Below are positions 8,325-17,569 of a stretch of DNA of 64,000 nucleotides, one piece after another. The notes under the pieces were generated by a model. It ran no database searches. It had not been told where the DNA came from and saw nothing but the letters and a program-made list of their open reading frames with translations. Within the stretch, counting starts at the first letter, position 1; the number at the start of each line of letters is the position of its first letter. Made by a program: the position numbers and the translations under genes. The DNA is from Clostridium swellfunianum (lineage in GTDB: Bacteria; Bacillota; Clostridia; Clostridiales; Clostridiaceae): assembly GCF_023656515.1 (NCBI RefSeq), contig NZ_JAMOFV010000006.1, forward strand, positions 748,336 through 812,335. The letters run 5' to 3'.

Positions 8325-10190
8325 TTAATTGTTAGCTTTCATCTTGCGGTTATATGTTGGAACCTTTTGTTCTACAAGCTTAAATATACTTTCTTTATCT
8401 TTATAAACTACTTCTCTAAATTCCTCAATGGATTTGTTCACAAAGTTGATATCATATTCCATAGGTTTCTCAATAAATATCTTTTCATGCTCAGTAGAAG
8501 TGAGAGCTACTTCATCCATTAGAAGCTCTTCATATAGCTTTTCTCCCTCTCTTAACCCAGTATATTCAATATTTATGTCTACATTAGGCTTATAACCAGA
8601 CAGTGTAATTAAGTCTCTAGCTAAATCAGCTATTTTTACTGGCTTACCCATATCTAGGACAAATATCTCTCCACCTTGTGCTATTGATCCAGCCTGCAGT
8701 ACTAGCTGTGCTGCTTCCGGTATAGTCATAAAAAATCTATTTATTTCTGGATGAGTTACAGTTACGGGTCCTCCAGCCGCAATTTGTTTTTTAAACAGTG
8801 GTATTACACTTCCATTGCTTCCAAGAACATTCCCAAATCTAACCGCAACATATTCTGTATCACTGATTTTATCAAAAGCCTGTATAATTATTTCACAGAA
8901 TCTTTTTGTTGCTCCCATTATATTAGTTGGATTTACAGCTTTGTCAGTACTTATTTGAACAAACCTTTGAACCTTTTGCTCATGGCATGTTTTCGCCAAA
9001 TTATAAGTTCCTATTATATTATTTTTTATAACTTCTGAGGGATTCTCCTCCATCAATGGAACATGCTTATGCGCAGCAGCATGGAAGACGACATTTGGCT
9101 TATATTCTTCAAATACTTGATTTAATCTTCTTTCATCCCTTATAGAGGCAATCAAAACCTGTTTATCCATATCAGGATATAATCTATTTAATTCCATCTG
9201 CAGGTCATAAGCTCCGTTTTCATATATGTCAAGAATAAGTAGCTTTTTAGGTTTGAATTTAGAAATTTGTCTACACAGCTCTGAGCCTATAGATCCACCG
9301 CCGCCAGTGACCAAAACCACTTTATCATTTATATACTTGCTTATACCACTATTATTGAGTTTTACTTCTTCTCTGCCTAGCAAGTCTTCAATATTTACAT
9401 CTCTAATACTTCCCATAGTAACTTTATCTGCAATAATAATTTCATATATACCTGGAAGAGTTCTTAGCTTGCACTTTGTTTGCTTGCAAATATTATAAAC
9501 ATCTCGCTTGGTATCTTCGTCTACAGATGGCATAGCTACTATTATTTCATCAATGTTATATGAGTTGGATATTCTTACTATATCCTGTCTTGTACCTATT
9601 ACTCTAACTCCATTTATCACTCTATTCTGCTTTGCTTCATTGTCGTCTATGAGCCCTATAATATTATAATTAAGTTCCTTATGCTTTCTAATCTCCTTCA
9701 TAAGTAATACCGCAGCTTCTCCAGCACCCACAATAAGCACGTTTATAGAATCACTAACGTCGTACTTTTGTATTCTTCTATTATACAAAACAGCTTTGTA
9801 AACGAATCTTGCTCCGCTTAAAAACACTACAGTTAGAAGCCAGAATATAATGTGAACAGTAAAAGGAAATCTAAAGTAGCCACTTTCGAAAAATTTATAA
9901 TTTATAAAGTAACTATAAAACATAAATACTATATTTGAAATTGTCACTGAATAAGCTATAGATAACAATTCATTTATAGATGCATATTTCCACATCCTAT
10001 TATAAAGATTAAACAAGTAATTGAAAAATAACACGAATATTACTACTGGAATAACTGAAATTTTGAAAAAGTGCATATAATTCATAAATCCTGAAACCTT
10101 TCCAAAATCAAACCTTATTAAAAGCGCTATATACAGCGATAATATCGTTAAAATTATGTCATAAACAATAAACTTACTGTAGTTTTTCAT
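8325..10190 (-). CDS. Membrane UDP-GlcNAc 4,6-dehydratase (CapD/WbpM/PglF family)
   Basis: Converts UDP-GlcNAc to a 4-keto-6-deoxy intermediate for amino-sugar synthesis. The 621-residue protein has about four N-terminal membrane helices (1-130), a CoA-binding-like Rossmann domain with VLIVGAGEAAVLL (about 150-260) and a C-terminal extended-SDR domain with VLVTGGGGSIGSEL near residue 290. STDKAVNPTNIMGATKR carries the altered Ser-Met-Lys triad of this family instead of Ser-Tyr-Lys. The ATG at 10190 has GAGGGGG upstream. It is the first gene of the minus-strand polysaccharide unit, divergent from the LCP gene. Its keto product is the logical substrate of the DegT aminotransferases encoded at 11.7-14 kb. 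Confidence 0.92.
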   Translation of the reverse strand: MKNYSKFIVYDIILTILSLYIALLIRFDFGKVSGFMNYMHFFKISVIPVVIFVLFFNYLFNLYNRMWKYASINELLSIAYSVTISNIVFMFYSYFINYKFFESGYFRFPFTVHIIFWLLTVVFLSGARFVYKAVLYNRRIQKYDVSDSINVLIVGAGEAAVLLMKEIRKHKELNYNIIGLIDDNEAKQNRVINGVRVIGTRQDIVRISNSYNIDEIIVAMPSVDEDTKRDVYNICKQTKCKLRTLPGIYEIIIADKVTMGSIRDVNIEDLLGREEVKLNNSGISKYINDKVVLVTGGGGSIGSELCRQISKFKPKKLLILDIYENGAYDLQMELNRLYPDMDKQVLIASIRDERRLNQVFEEYKPNVVFHAAAHKHVPLMEENPSEVIKNNIIGTYNLAKTCHEQKVQRFVQISTDKAVNPTNIMGATKRFCEIIIQAFDKISDTEYVAVRFGNVLGSNGSVIPLFKKQIAAGGPVTVTHPEINRFFMTIPEAAQLVLQAGSIAQGGEIFVLDMGKPVKIADLARDLITLSGYKPNVDINIEYTGLREGEKLYEELLMDEVALTSTEHEKIFIEKPMEYDINFVNKSIEEFREVVYKDKESIFKLVEQKVPTYNRKMKANN

Positions 10191-10498
10191 TATTTATCCC
10201 CCTCTTTCTATATCTAAGAATTTGCGGAAGGTGTAGTAAATTAATATCTTTATAATTTATTCTTTCCAAGAGTCTACAATATATTTTAAGAAACATGTTA
10301 TTACAACACAATATTATACTTTGTTTGTTATAAATTGTCTATTATATTTTATCTAACATTGTTACTTTAACCCATTATTGCAGGTAAATGTATTATAATT
10401 AAAAATCTTCTATACTAACTTCTAAATTAGCTTTACCATAACAGTTTTATTATAGTATAATTACTCGGTAAACAGTATTATAGAAGGAAGGTTAATTT
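10191..10498. promoter_or_regulatory. Divergent intergenic region between the dehydratase and LCP genes
   Basis: A 308-bp AT-rich spacer without an ORF. On the plus strand TTTACC (10432-10437) and TATAAT (10456-10461), 18 bp apart, form a plausible promoter for the LCP gene, followed by the GAAGGAAGG ribosome site. The minus-strand promoter could not be placed with confidence. Confidence 0.4.
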
Positions 10499-11530
10499 AT
10501 GGAGAAAGAAAAGAGATCCAGCAAACATAAAAAATCTAAAAAGAAAGTTAAAAGAACTAGAGTTATATTGATTTCTATATCACTTGTTTTATTATTTTTT
10601 ATTTGTGCTATGGTTGGATACGGCATGAGACAGCTTAGCCAGCTTCAAAATACAAAAATTTCCAAAACAGATGAAGACTTAGGCATAAGCGATGATACAA
10701 AAAAAATATTACAGGGTAAAGGCAGTGAGGATTCTGTAACAAATATTGCGTTGTTTGGCCTTGATTTAAGGGAAAAGGGAGAAAACGGCCGTTCAGATAC
10801 AATTATGATTGTTTCTATAGATAAGAAACATAAAAAGATAAAGCTTTCCTCAATTATGAGGGATACTTATGTAAAAGTTAAAGGCCATGGTGAAACGAAG
10901 ATTAACCATGCTTATTCCTTTGGTGGTCCACAGCTTGCTATTAGAACCTTAAACGAAAATTTCCAGATGGATATCAGGGATTATGTTACTGTTGATATAT
11001 TTAGTTTAGAAAAGTTAATAGATTCTCTTGGAGGAGTTACTATAGATGTAAAGAAAGTGGAAATCGCTCAGATTAATCTTAACATGGACGAGGTTGCTCA
11101 AGTATCTAAATCTACCTTCAAGCCTGTTACTAAAACTGGGAGTCAGGTTCTAAACGGAAGACAAGCGGTTGGGTATGCCAGAATAAGAGCTGTTGGTAAT
11201 GGTGATTATGAAAGAAGTGATAGACAACGTAGAGTTCTTGATGCAATATTTCAAAAGATTAGCTCAGCGGGTGTTTCAAAATACCCTCAGATAGTTTCTC
11301 AGCTTCTACCATATGTAGAAACTAGTATGACATCTATGGATATTGTTTCTACAGGTACTAGTTTACTTACCTCAGGAATTAGAAATCTTGACCAGGCTCG
11401 TTTCCCTGTAGACGGATACTCTAGCGGAAAGACAATAAATGATGTTTGGTACTTAGTTGCAGATATGAAAGCGACACGTGAACAGTTGCATAATTATATA
11501 TATGAAGATATAGCCCCTGTAAGTAAATAG
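10499..11530 (+). CDS. LytR-CpsA-Psr (LCP) family glycopolymer ligase
   Basis: Membrane-anchored enzyme that transfers lipid-linked glycopolymers onto peptidoglycan outside the cell. A very basic cytoplasmic head (residues 1-23) is followed by one membrane helix (about 24-44). The LCP domain begins near residue 80 with NIALFGLDLREKGENGRSDTIMIVSI; the downstream SSIMRDTYVKVKGHGETKINHAY carries the conserved Arg/Asp pyrophosphate-binding residues. YARIRAVGNGDYERSDRQRRV is the second conserved block. Length (343) is normal. It stands opposite the polysaccharide genes and before two sugar aminotransferases, matching a role in wall attachment of that glycan. Ends in a strong terminator. Confidence 0.92.
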   Translation: MEKEKRSSKHKKSKKKVKRTRVILISISLVLLFFICAMVGYGMRQLSQLQNTKISKTDEDLGISDDTKKILQGKGSEDSVTNIALFGLDLREKGENGRSDTIMIVSIDKKHKKIKLSSIMRDTYVKVKGHGETKINHAYSFGGPQLAIRTLNENFQMDIRDYVTVDIFSLEKLIDSLGGVTIDVKKVEIAQINLNMDEVAQVSKSTFKPVTKTGSQVLNGRQAVGYARIRAVGNGDYERSDRQRRVLDAIFQKISSAGVSKYPQIVSQLLPYVETSMTSMDIVSTGTSLLTSGIRNLDQARFPVDGYSSGKTINDVWYLVADMKATREQLHNYIYEDIAPVSK

Positions 11531-11537
11531 ACTATTT

Positions 11538-11565
11538 AAAGACGATGAATATTCATCGTCTTTTC
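11538..11565 (+). terminator. Terminator after the LCP gene
   Basis: GACGATGAAT is followed directly by its reverse complement ATTCATCGTC, with flanking AAA and TTTT and a T-rich tail. Confidence 0.85.
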
Positions 11566-11716
11566 TTCTAATAATTATCATATACAGTCAAATCTCGCTA
11601 TTTTTCTTCGGCATCTTATTTGTGAAGTATTTCATATTGTGCTAAAATATTTTATTGTATACTTCAATTGTCATTGAATGCTAAATTGATTTGAAAAAGG
11701 AAAGGATGGATTTAAA

Positions 11717-12901
11717 ATGCCTAAAAATATTCCATTTTCTCCACCAGATATTACTCAAGCTGAGATTGATGCAGTTGTTGAGGTTTTAAAGTCTGGATGG
11801 ATAACTTCTGGTCCCAAGGTTGCTAAACTTGAGCAGGAGGTTGCAAAATACTGTGATGCAAATTATTCAGTAATGCTTTCCAGTGCTACAGCTGGTATGG
11901 AGCTTATATTAAAAGTTCTTGGAATTGGCGAGGGTGATGAAGTTATTACTACTACTTATACTTATGCTGCTACAGCAAATATTATAGTACATAGAGGGAT
12001 TAAACCAACGTTTGTTGATACTAAAAAGGACAGCTTTTTTATAGATGAACAAAAGCTTGCCGCAGCTATAACTCCTAAAACAAAGGCTGTTATAACTGTA
12101 GATTTTGCAGGTGAGCCTGTTGATTATGATGCTATAAAGGCTGTTTTAAAGGAACAAGGTAGAGAGGATATAGTTCTTATATCTGATTCTGCTCACTCCT
12201 TCGGCGCATCCTATAAAGGCAAAAAGGTTGGAGGTCAATGTGATTTCCATGTATTCTCCTTCCATGCAGTTAAGAACTACACTACTGCTGAGGGCGGTGC
12301 TATTACCTTTAACAATAATACCTTTGCTGGCAAAGAAGATTTATATAGAGAATTCAAGGTCACTTCATTACATGGCCAAACAAAAGATGCTTTATCCAAG
12401 ATGAAGGCTGGAGCTTGGAAGTATGATATAGTTGTTGATGGTTTTAAATGTAATATGACCGATATACAGGCTGCAATTGGCTTGGTTCAACTTGAACGTT
12501 ATGAGCCTATGCTTGCTAGAAGAGCTGAATTATTTAGCATATATAACAAAGCCCTTACAAAGTATGACTGGGCAATTTTGCCTTTCAATAAAGATGAAGA
12601 CGCAGAAACTTCTTACCACCTTTATCCACTTAGAATTTGCGGCTTTACAGAAGCTCAAAGAGATGAGTTAATTCAAACCGTTGCCGAAAAGGGTATTGCA
12701 ACTAACGTTCACTTTATGCCTCTTCCTATGTTCAGTTTATATAAAAACTTAGGCTATTCGATAGAGGATTACCCTAATGCTTATGCTCAGTATGCAAATG
12801 AGATTACTCTTCCGCTTTACTCCACACTATCTGATGAGGATGCAGAATATGTCGTTTCAGAGGTTATCAAATGTATAGAAATTATTAAGGGAAGGGGCTA
12901 A
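11717..12901 (+). CDS. DegT/DnrJ/EryC1/StrS sugar aminotransferase
   Basis: PLP-dependent aminotransferase acting on a nucleotide-linked keto sugar; cytoplasmic, 394 residues. The family opening IPFSPPDITQAEIDAVVEVLKSGWITSGPKV is present. MLSSATAGMELIL binds the cofactor phosphate, TTTYTYAATANII follows, and FSFHAVKNYTTAEGG contains the Schiff-base Lys near residue 190. GFKCNMTDIQAAIGLVQL is the substrate-side block. Four bases separate it from a second DegT gene, so the two are surely co-translated. The likely keto substrate comes from the CapD-type dehydratase encoded at 8.3-10.2 kb; the exact product sugar is not determinable. Confidence 0.9.
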   Translation: MPKNIPFSPPDITQAEIDAVVEVLKSGWITSGPKVAKLEQEVAKYCDANYSVMLSSATAGMELILKVLGIGEGDEVITTTYTYAATANIIVHRGIKPTFVDTKKDSFFIDEQKLAAAITPKTKAVITVDFAGEPVDYDAIKAVLKEQGREDIVLISDSAHSFGASYKGKKVGGQCDFHVFSFHAVKNYTTAEGGAITFNNNTFAGKEDLYREFKVTSLHGQTKDALSKMKAGAWKYDIVVDGFKCNMTDIQAAIGLVQLERYEPMLARRAELFSIYNKALTKYDWAILPFNKDEDAETSYHLYPLRICGFTEAQRDELIQTVAEKGIATNVHFMPLPMFSLYKNLGYSIEDYPNAYAQYANEITLPLYSTLSDEDAEYVVSEVIKCIEIIKGRG

Positions 12902-12905
12902 GAGG

Positions 12906-14027
12906 ATGAAGGTTAATTTCTACACTTCCACAAGAGAGTATACCGACAAAAAATTAGAATTTGATGCTGCTATAGCTAGCGTAATTGAAAACGGAATCTC
13001 AACACTTGGAAAAGAAGTTGTTAATTTCGAAAAGGCTGTAGAAGCCTTTACTGGAGCAAAGCACGCCATTGGCGTAGCTTCCGGTACAGATGCTTTAGTT
13101 ATAGCTTCTGATATACTTGGTTTTAAACATGGAAAGGAAGTAATAACTTCTCCATTTACTTTCCTCGCTTCTACATCCTGTATTGCAAAGCATGGAGCTG
13201 TTCCAGTATTTGTAGATATTGATGAAGAAACCTTTAATATAGATGTGAACAAAATAGAGGATAGAATTACTGATAAAACTGCTGGTATAATTCCTATTCA
13301 TCTTTTTGATCAAATGTCTGATATGGATACAATCATGGCTATATCAAAGCAACATAACCTTAAGGTTTTAGAAGATGCTGCCGAAGCTTTTGGAATGAGA
13401 TGGAAGGGAAACGGTTCAGAGTATAATCATTCTGGAACTGTAGGAGATATGGGTATATTCTCTTTCTTCCCAACTAAAACTCTAGGTGCTTATGGCGATG
13501 GCGGAATGATAGTAACTAATGATGACGAACTTGCTAAGCTTACTAAGATTTACAGAGTTCACGGCGCATCAAAGAAGTATCACTATGATTATATTGGATA
13601 CAACTCAAGACTTGATACAATCCAAGCTGCCGTATTATCTGTTAAGCTAAAATATATAAATGAAGCTATTGCTAAAAGAGAAACCATCGCTAACTGGTAT
13701 AAGGATAGATTAAAGGATATAGAAGGAATAAAAATTCCTGGAATCAAAGGGGATCAGAAGCCAGTTTACTATGTATTTAATATACTAGCTGAAAGAAGAG
13801 ACGAGCTTGCAGAGGCTCTTAAGAAGAATGAAATTGGATATAGTATTTACTATCCAGTTCCACTACATCTTCAAAAGTGCTTTAGCTATCTAGGCTATAA
13901 AAAAGGCGATTTCCCTGTTTCTGAAAAAGCTTCGGAGAAGATTTTAGCACTCCCTATTTATCCTGAAATTACTGAAGCAGAAGTTGATTTTGTTTGTCAA
14001 ACAATAAGAGACTTTTATAAGAAATAG
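12906..14027 (+). CDS. Second DegT/DnrJ/EryC1/StrS sugar aminotransferase
   Basis: PLP-dependent sugar aminotransferase of 373 residues. GVASGTDALVIASDIL and SPFTFLASTSCIAKHGAVPVFVDI are the cofactor and substrate blocks; FSFFPTKTLGAYGDGG contains the catalytic Lys near residue 193, and YNSRLDTIQAAVLSVKL follows. It resembles the WbpE/FdtB-type group more than its upstream neighbour, which has the HAVKNY variant. So the pair is not a recent tandem duplication and probably acts on different positions or intermediates. It follows the first gene by 4 bp with a GAGG site and ends in a terminator. Substrate unknown. Confidence 0.9.
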   Translation: MKVNFYTSTREYTDKKLEFDAAIASVIENGISTLGKEVVNFEKAVEAFTGAKHAIGVASGTDALVIASDILGFKHGKEVITSPFTFLASTSCIAKHGAVPVFVDIDEETFNIDVNKIEDRITDKTAGIIPIHLFDQMSDMDTIMAISKQHNLKVLEDAAEAFGMRWKGNGSEYNHSGTVGDMGIFSFFPTKTLGAYGDGGMIVTNDDELAKLTKIYRVHGASKKYHYDYIGYNSRLDTIQAAVLSVKLKYINEAIAKRETIANWYKDRLKDIEGIKIPGIKGDQKPVYYVFNILAERRDELAEALKKNEIGYSIYYPVPLHLQKCFSYLGYKKGDFPVSEKASEKILALPIYPEITEAEVDFVCQTIRDFYKK

Positions 14028-14032
14028 AATCT

Positions 14033-14067
14033 AAAAAAACATGGATGCATTATCATCCATGTTTTTT
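14033..14067 (+). terminator. Terminator after the aminotransferase pair
   Basis: AAAAAAACATGGATG pairs with CATCCATGTTTTTT across a short loop, leaving a run of T. Confidence 0.85.
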
Positions 14068-14131
14068 AATTTGCAAAAATGTTCATCCTCCTATAAAATT
14101 AACATATAATTTCTGGAAAGGATGATTAATA

Positions 14132-15172
14132 TTGAGAAGTAAGAATATACTATGTGCTGCAATTTCTGTAGTTGTGCTGCTTACTGGCTGTTCAAGCAAA
14201 AAAGCAAGTACAGTGAAGCCTGACGCTACACCAAGTACCACACAAGAAGATACAAACCCTAAGTCTGTTACCTCCTCAGAGCAAAAGTACTATGCTCCAT
14301 ATACGGGAGAGGAGGTAAATAAAGAAGTACTAAGTAATGTACCATTTTTAACTTCAGTAGAAAATTCTCCTGCTGCAAGACCACAGTCTGGACTCAACTC
14401 TGCGGATATTGTTTTTGAACTCATGAGCGAAGGTGGTGTAACAAGATTTTTTGCTTTATTTCAAAAGGAAAGCGCTCCTAAAATAGGACCTGTCAGAAGT
14501 GTACGGACGTATTTCATTGATATAGCCTATGAGTACAACCTTCCTTTTGGTCATTGTGGTGGAAGCAGCGATGCTGATGAGAGAATAAAGAATGAAAATC
14601 TTATGTCCATGAATGAAATGTTTAACGGTTCCTACTACTGGAGAGACCCTTCAATTAAGGTTCGAGAGCATGGACTTTATACTTCTTCCGAGAAACTAAT
14701 AACTCTTGCTAATAAAAAAGGTTATGCTAAGCCTGCTTCTTCAAATTTAAAGTTTGATAAGAGTTTTTGGGACAATATTTCCTCTTCTGTTGCAAATAGT
14801 GCATCTATAAGATTCAATGGGGCTTATACTACTTCATATACCTTTAAGGATGGACTATACTATAAAGCCATGAATAATGTGCCTTCAGTGAATAAAGAGG
14901 ATACGAAGCCAATAGCAGTAAAGAATGTAGTTATTCAGAATGTAAATTACAGATCACGAGTTAACTCTCCTAATCTGGATGCTGACCTTATAGGACAGGG
15001 TAATGGATATATTATAAGTAACGGAAAGGCAGTAAAGGTTAGCTGGTCAAGATCAGACCTCAAATCCCAAACTGTATTTAAGGACGAAAAGGGTAATATA
15101 GTACCATTAAATCCTGGCAAGACCTGGTGGCATATATTAGATCAAGAAGCAAAGCTTACACTAGCTGAGTAA
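14132..15172 (+). CDS. DUF3048 (YerB-like) lipoprotein
   Basis: Predicted membrane-anchored lipoprotein of 346 residues; molecular role unknown. The TTG start at 14132 has GGAAAGGATG upstream. The signal peptide ends at a lipobox LLTG-Cys20, followed by a Ser/Lys/Thr-rich linker to about residue 55. The DUF3048 domain contains FLTSVENSPAARPQSGL, ADIVFELMSEGGVTRFFALF and GPVRSVRTYFIDIA, the hallmarks of YerB. The DUF3048_C portion ends with PGKTWWHIL, as usual. It is a monocistronic gene between the aminotransferases and the VanZ-like gene. A wall-linked function is likely from context only. Confidence 0.88.
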   Translation: MRSKNILCAAISVVVLLTGCSSKKASTVKPDATPSTTQEDTNPKSVTSSEQKYYAPYTGEEVNKEVLSNVPFLTSVENSPAARPQSGLNSADIVFELMSEGGVTRFFALFQKESAPKIGPVRSVRTYFIDIAYEYNLPFGHCGGSSDADERIKNENLMSMNEMFNGSYYWRDPSIKVREHGLYTSSEKLITLANKKGYAKPASSNLKFDKSFWDNISSSVANSASIRFNGAYTTSYTFKDGLYYKAMNNVPSVNKEDTKPIAVKNVVIQNVNYRSRVNSPNLDADLIGQGNGYIISNGKAVKVSWSRSDLKSQTVFKDEKGNIVPLNPGKTWWHILDQEAKLTLAE

Positions 15173-15278
15173 TTTAATATAAGAGTACGAGTGAAAATTT
15201 ATCCACATTTACTCCCAATTTATTCTTCCATAAAACAAATCCAGTAGCTAGCGGTCCATTATAGTGAGGTGATAAGCA

Positions 15279-15776
15279 ATGAAGAAATTGTCTATCTTAA
15301 TATGCATATTTTGGATGGGTTTTATATTTTATATGTCTAGTATGTCCACCAAAGTGTCCAATCAGAAAAGTCTTCAAATAACAAATTATTATCAAAAAGC
15401 TACAAATACTAATGCCCCAGCTCAGCAAAACAAACCTAAAGCATCTATTAAAGCTGAACAATCGAAAACATTTAAGCTTAACTTAATTATCAGGAAATAT
15501 GCTCATGCTTTTGAATATATAGTATTAGCTATATTGCTCAGCAACGCTTTCTTGGTTTTTAATAAAAAAGGAAAAGAGAGTATCGTTTATATACTTTTTA
15601 TATGCCTATTTTATTCTGTAATAGATGAGTTTCATCAATATTTTGTCCCTGGAAGAACTTCCATGGTAAGCGATGTACTTATAGATTTTAGCGGTTCATT
15701 AATAGGATTAATACTATTTTATTTAATATACTATAAGCTATTTCTAAAGCTAAAAAATAAAACAAAAGCTGTTTAA
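15279..15776 (+). CDS. VanZ-like family membrane protein
   Basis: Integral membrane protein of 165 residues. One hydrophobic segment at residues 4-22 is followed by an extracytoplasmic loop and RKYAHAFEYIVLAILL near residue 70. IDEFHQYFVPGRTSMVSDVLIDFSGSLIG is the family signature. The family is named for the teicoplanin-resistance protein VanZ, but most chromosomal members have no proven role. The start has GTGAGGTG upstream and a strong terminator follows. Nothing nearby suggests a glycopeptide-resistance cluster. Confidence 0.88.
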   Translation: MKKLSILICIFWMGFIFYMSSMSTKVSNQKSLQITNYYQKATNTNAPAQQNKPKASIKAEQSKTFKLNLIIRKYAHAFEYIVLAILLSNAFLVFNKKGKESIVYILFICLFYSVIDEFHQYFVPGRTSMVSDVLIDFSGSLIGLILFYLIYYKLFLKLKNKTKAV

Positions 15777-15781
15777 CCAGT

Positions 15782-15810
15782 AAAAAGAAGCCCTCGCGGG
15801 CTTCTTTTTT
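15782..15810. terminator. Bidirectional terminator between VanZ-like and SpoIID-like genes
   Basis: AAAAAGAAGCCC pairs with GGGCTTCTTTTT across the loop TCGC. It has A and T runs on both sides and serves two convergent genes. Confidence 0.88.
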
Positions 15811-15822
15811 AACTGCACTTCA

Positions 15823-17463
15823 TTAATATTTAACATTATAACTCTTCGCAGCCTTGGCCAAATCCCGCATGTTTATTATTCCATCGCTTTCTAAATCCAG
15901 CTTCATATCCCACTGTGAATTATTGTCCTTAACTGTATCCAGTTTTTTAGAGATTGAAACCAAGTCATATATATCCACTGTTTTGTCTGTATTTACATCA
16001 CCAAAGCCAGTTGCGCTAAAGGATAAGGTTCTCTTATCATCATAATCATCCTGTGACATAGCATCCTTTAGAAATACAGTTATAATATAGTTTCCTATTT
16101 TATTTATTTGATACGACAAGGTAGAATTTTCGCTATAATCAATTACAGCTTCAACTTGACCGTCTCTTTCTATTACATATTTGTACTGGTAAGATGCACT
16201 GGAACCTCCCTGACCTTTGACCTCTACATTAAGATTCTGACTTGTAAGAAGTGCCTCTGCACTTATGGCAGCAGATGAAATGCTAGCTGAGCGTTTATCT
16301 ACAACTGCTCCAGTGTAATAGAAGGTCAATATTTGCTTATAAGTTTGTCCACCTCGAGCTCTGTTTAGAGCTCCAATCTGGCTCATTCCTAATCCATGTC
16401 CAGAACCGTGTCCCGTTAAAGTATAGCTGTTATTAACGCTGTCAAAGCTTACAGTATACATGCTGCTATTAACACCAAAGAAGGTTTTAGCATCATATCT
16501 TGAAAGTGTTAAAAGCTGCGCATTTTTAGCTGAGTCTAAATATTCAATTTCAAGCTTGCTGACTCTGCCGCTTACATAAAAGCCCATTGTTTCTATCCTC
16601 ATTCTTACAAACTCATTGTTTTCAGTTTTAAGATACTTATTAATTAGGCTGCTTAACTGCTGTGAATTAAAGGTCGCTGTCCAATCATAGCTCTTAGAGT
16701 TCTCATACTTTGTGTAGTCGTCATAATCATCTTTTTTTGATTTAAGATATTCTACCGGATTTCCCCAAACATTTACGGCATCTTCTGAATATCCCCCATG
16801 ATTTGCTGAGAATAAAGCTTCTGCAAGCACATAACCGTTATAAAACAAAATTTCCCCTTTTGTTTGCTCTACAGCTTGTTCCACATTTTTAAAGGCAGGA
16901 TTAAAGCCTTTATAAACCTGATGTCCTTGTTCATCTGTAACATCAAACTCTGAAGCTTTATTAATCTTGTACACACCATAAGTTCTAGAAGCAATTGCCT
17001 GAGCCTTTAAAGCCTCTATTTGAAAGTAATCTGACATTTCATAGCCTACTACGCCTTTTAAATAATCCTCTATGTTTACTGTGTTAATAGGATATATCTT
17101 TCCATCCTTAATTTTCAATAATAAAGTCCCACGATATCTTCTAATTTCAGTACCTTTATTTATAGCTATAAAGTTGCTGCTAACGTTAGGAGTAAGCGTT
17201 ATTGTATCATATGCCTTGTCTCCAATTTTAAGTTTACCTTCAGAAAGCTGAACAGTTATACTTGTCCCACTTGGCAGCACCTCATTATTTAAGCTGTACT
17301 CACCATTAACAGTCAAGCTTAGGCTTTGCGAACTAAGACTAATAAGAGCAACCTTAATTATTTGGTTGTTATAGTAAACAGTGCTGTAAGCAAACACGTC
17401 TGTTTTAATTACTGATAGTGAAATAAGTATTGCAATACAAATTATAAGCAACTTTTTCTTCAA
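15823..17463 (-). CDS. Secreted SpoIID/LytB-domain protein with Y_Y_Y-like and dockerin-like C-terminus
   Basis: Exported protein of 546 residues with a TTG start behind GGGGGAAGG and a signal peptide (residues 1-25). The SpoIID/LytB domain (about 95-390) includes VNIEDYLKGVVGYEM, EALKAQAIASRTYGVY, ANHGGYSEDAVNVWG and GHGSGHGLGMSQIGA; SpoIID relatives are lytic transglycosylases acting on stripped glycan strands. Residues about 395-485 look like a Y_Y_Y-type beta domain (YQYKYVIERDGQVE). The last 60 residues hold two EF-like loops, DVNTDKTVDIYD and DLESDGIINMRD, like a type I dockerin. It is monocistronic. The catalytic call is good; true dockerin function is unproven. Confidence 0.85.
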   Translation of the reverse strand: MKKKLLIICIAILISLSVIKTDVFAYSTVYYNNQIIKVALISLSSQSLSLTVNGEYSLNNEVLPSGTSITVQLSEGKLKIGDKAYDTITLTPNVSSNFIAINKGTEIRRYRGTLLLKIKDGKIYPINTVNIEDYLKGVVGYEMSDYFQIEALKAQAIASRTYGVYKINKASEFDVTDEQGHQVYKGFNPAFKNVEQAVEQTKGEILFYNGYVLAEALFSANHGGYSEDAVNVWGNPVEYLKSKKDDYDDYTKYENSKSYDWTATFNSQQLSSLINKYLKTENNEFVRMRIETMGFYVSGRVSKLEIEYLDSAKNAQLLTLSRYDAKTFFGVNSSMYTVSFDSVNNSYTLTGHGSGHGLGMSQIGALNRARGGQTYKQILTFYYTGAVVDKRSASISSAAISAEALLTSQNLNVEVKGQGGSSASYQYKYVIERDGQVEAVIDYSENSTLSYQINKIGNYIITVFLKDAMSQDDYDDKRTLSFSATGFGDVNTDKTVDIYDLVSISKKLDTVKDNNSQWDMKLDLESDGIINMRDLAKAAKSYNVKY

Positions 17464-17569
17464 AACTACCTTCCCCCTTATTTTATCTTGCTTTAAAGTA
17501 ATAATTATCCATCAGTTCAATTTTACACTATTTCGTTGCTTATATATACTGCAAATTTTATTTCTTTTC

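Noticed and set aside
15279-15776. VanZ-like gene as evidence of glycopeptide resistance
   Set aside because: No vanA/H/X-type genes or VanRS system are nearby, and VanZ-like proteins are common in susceptible clostridia.
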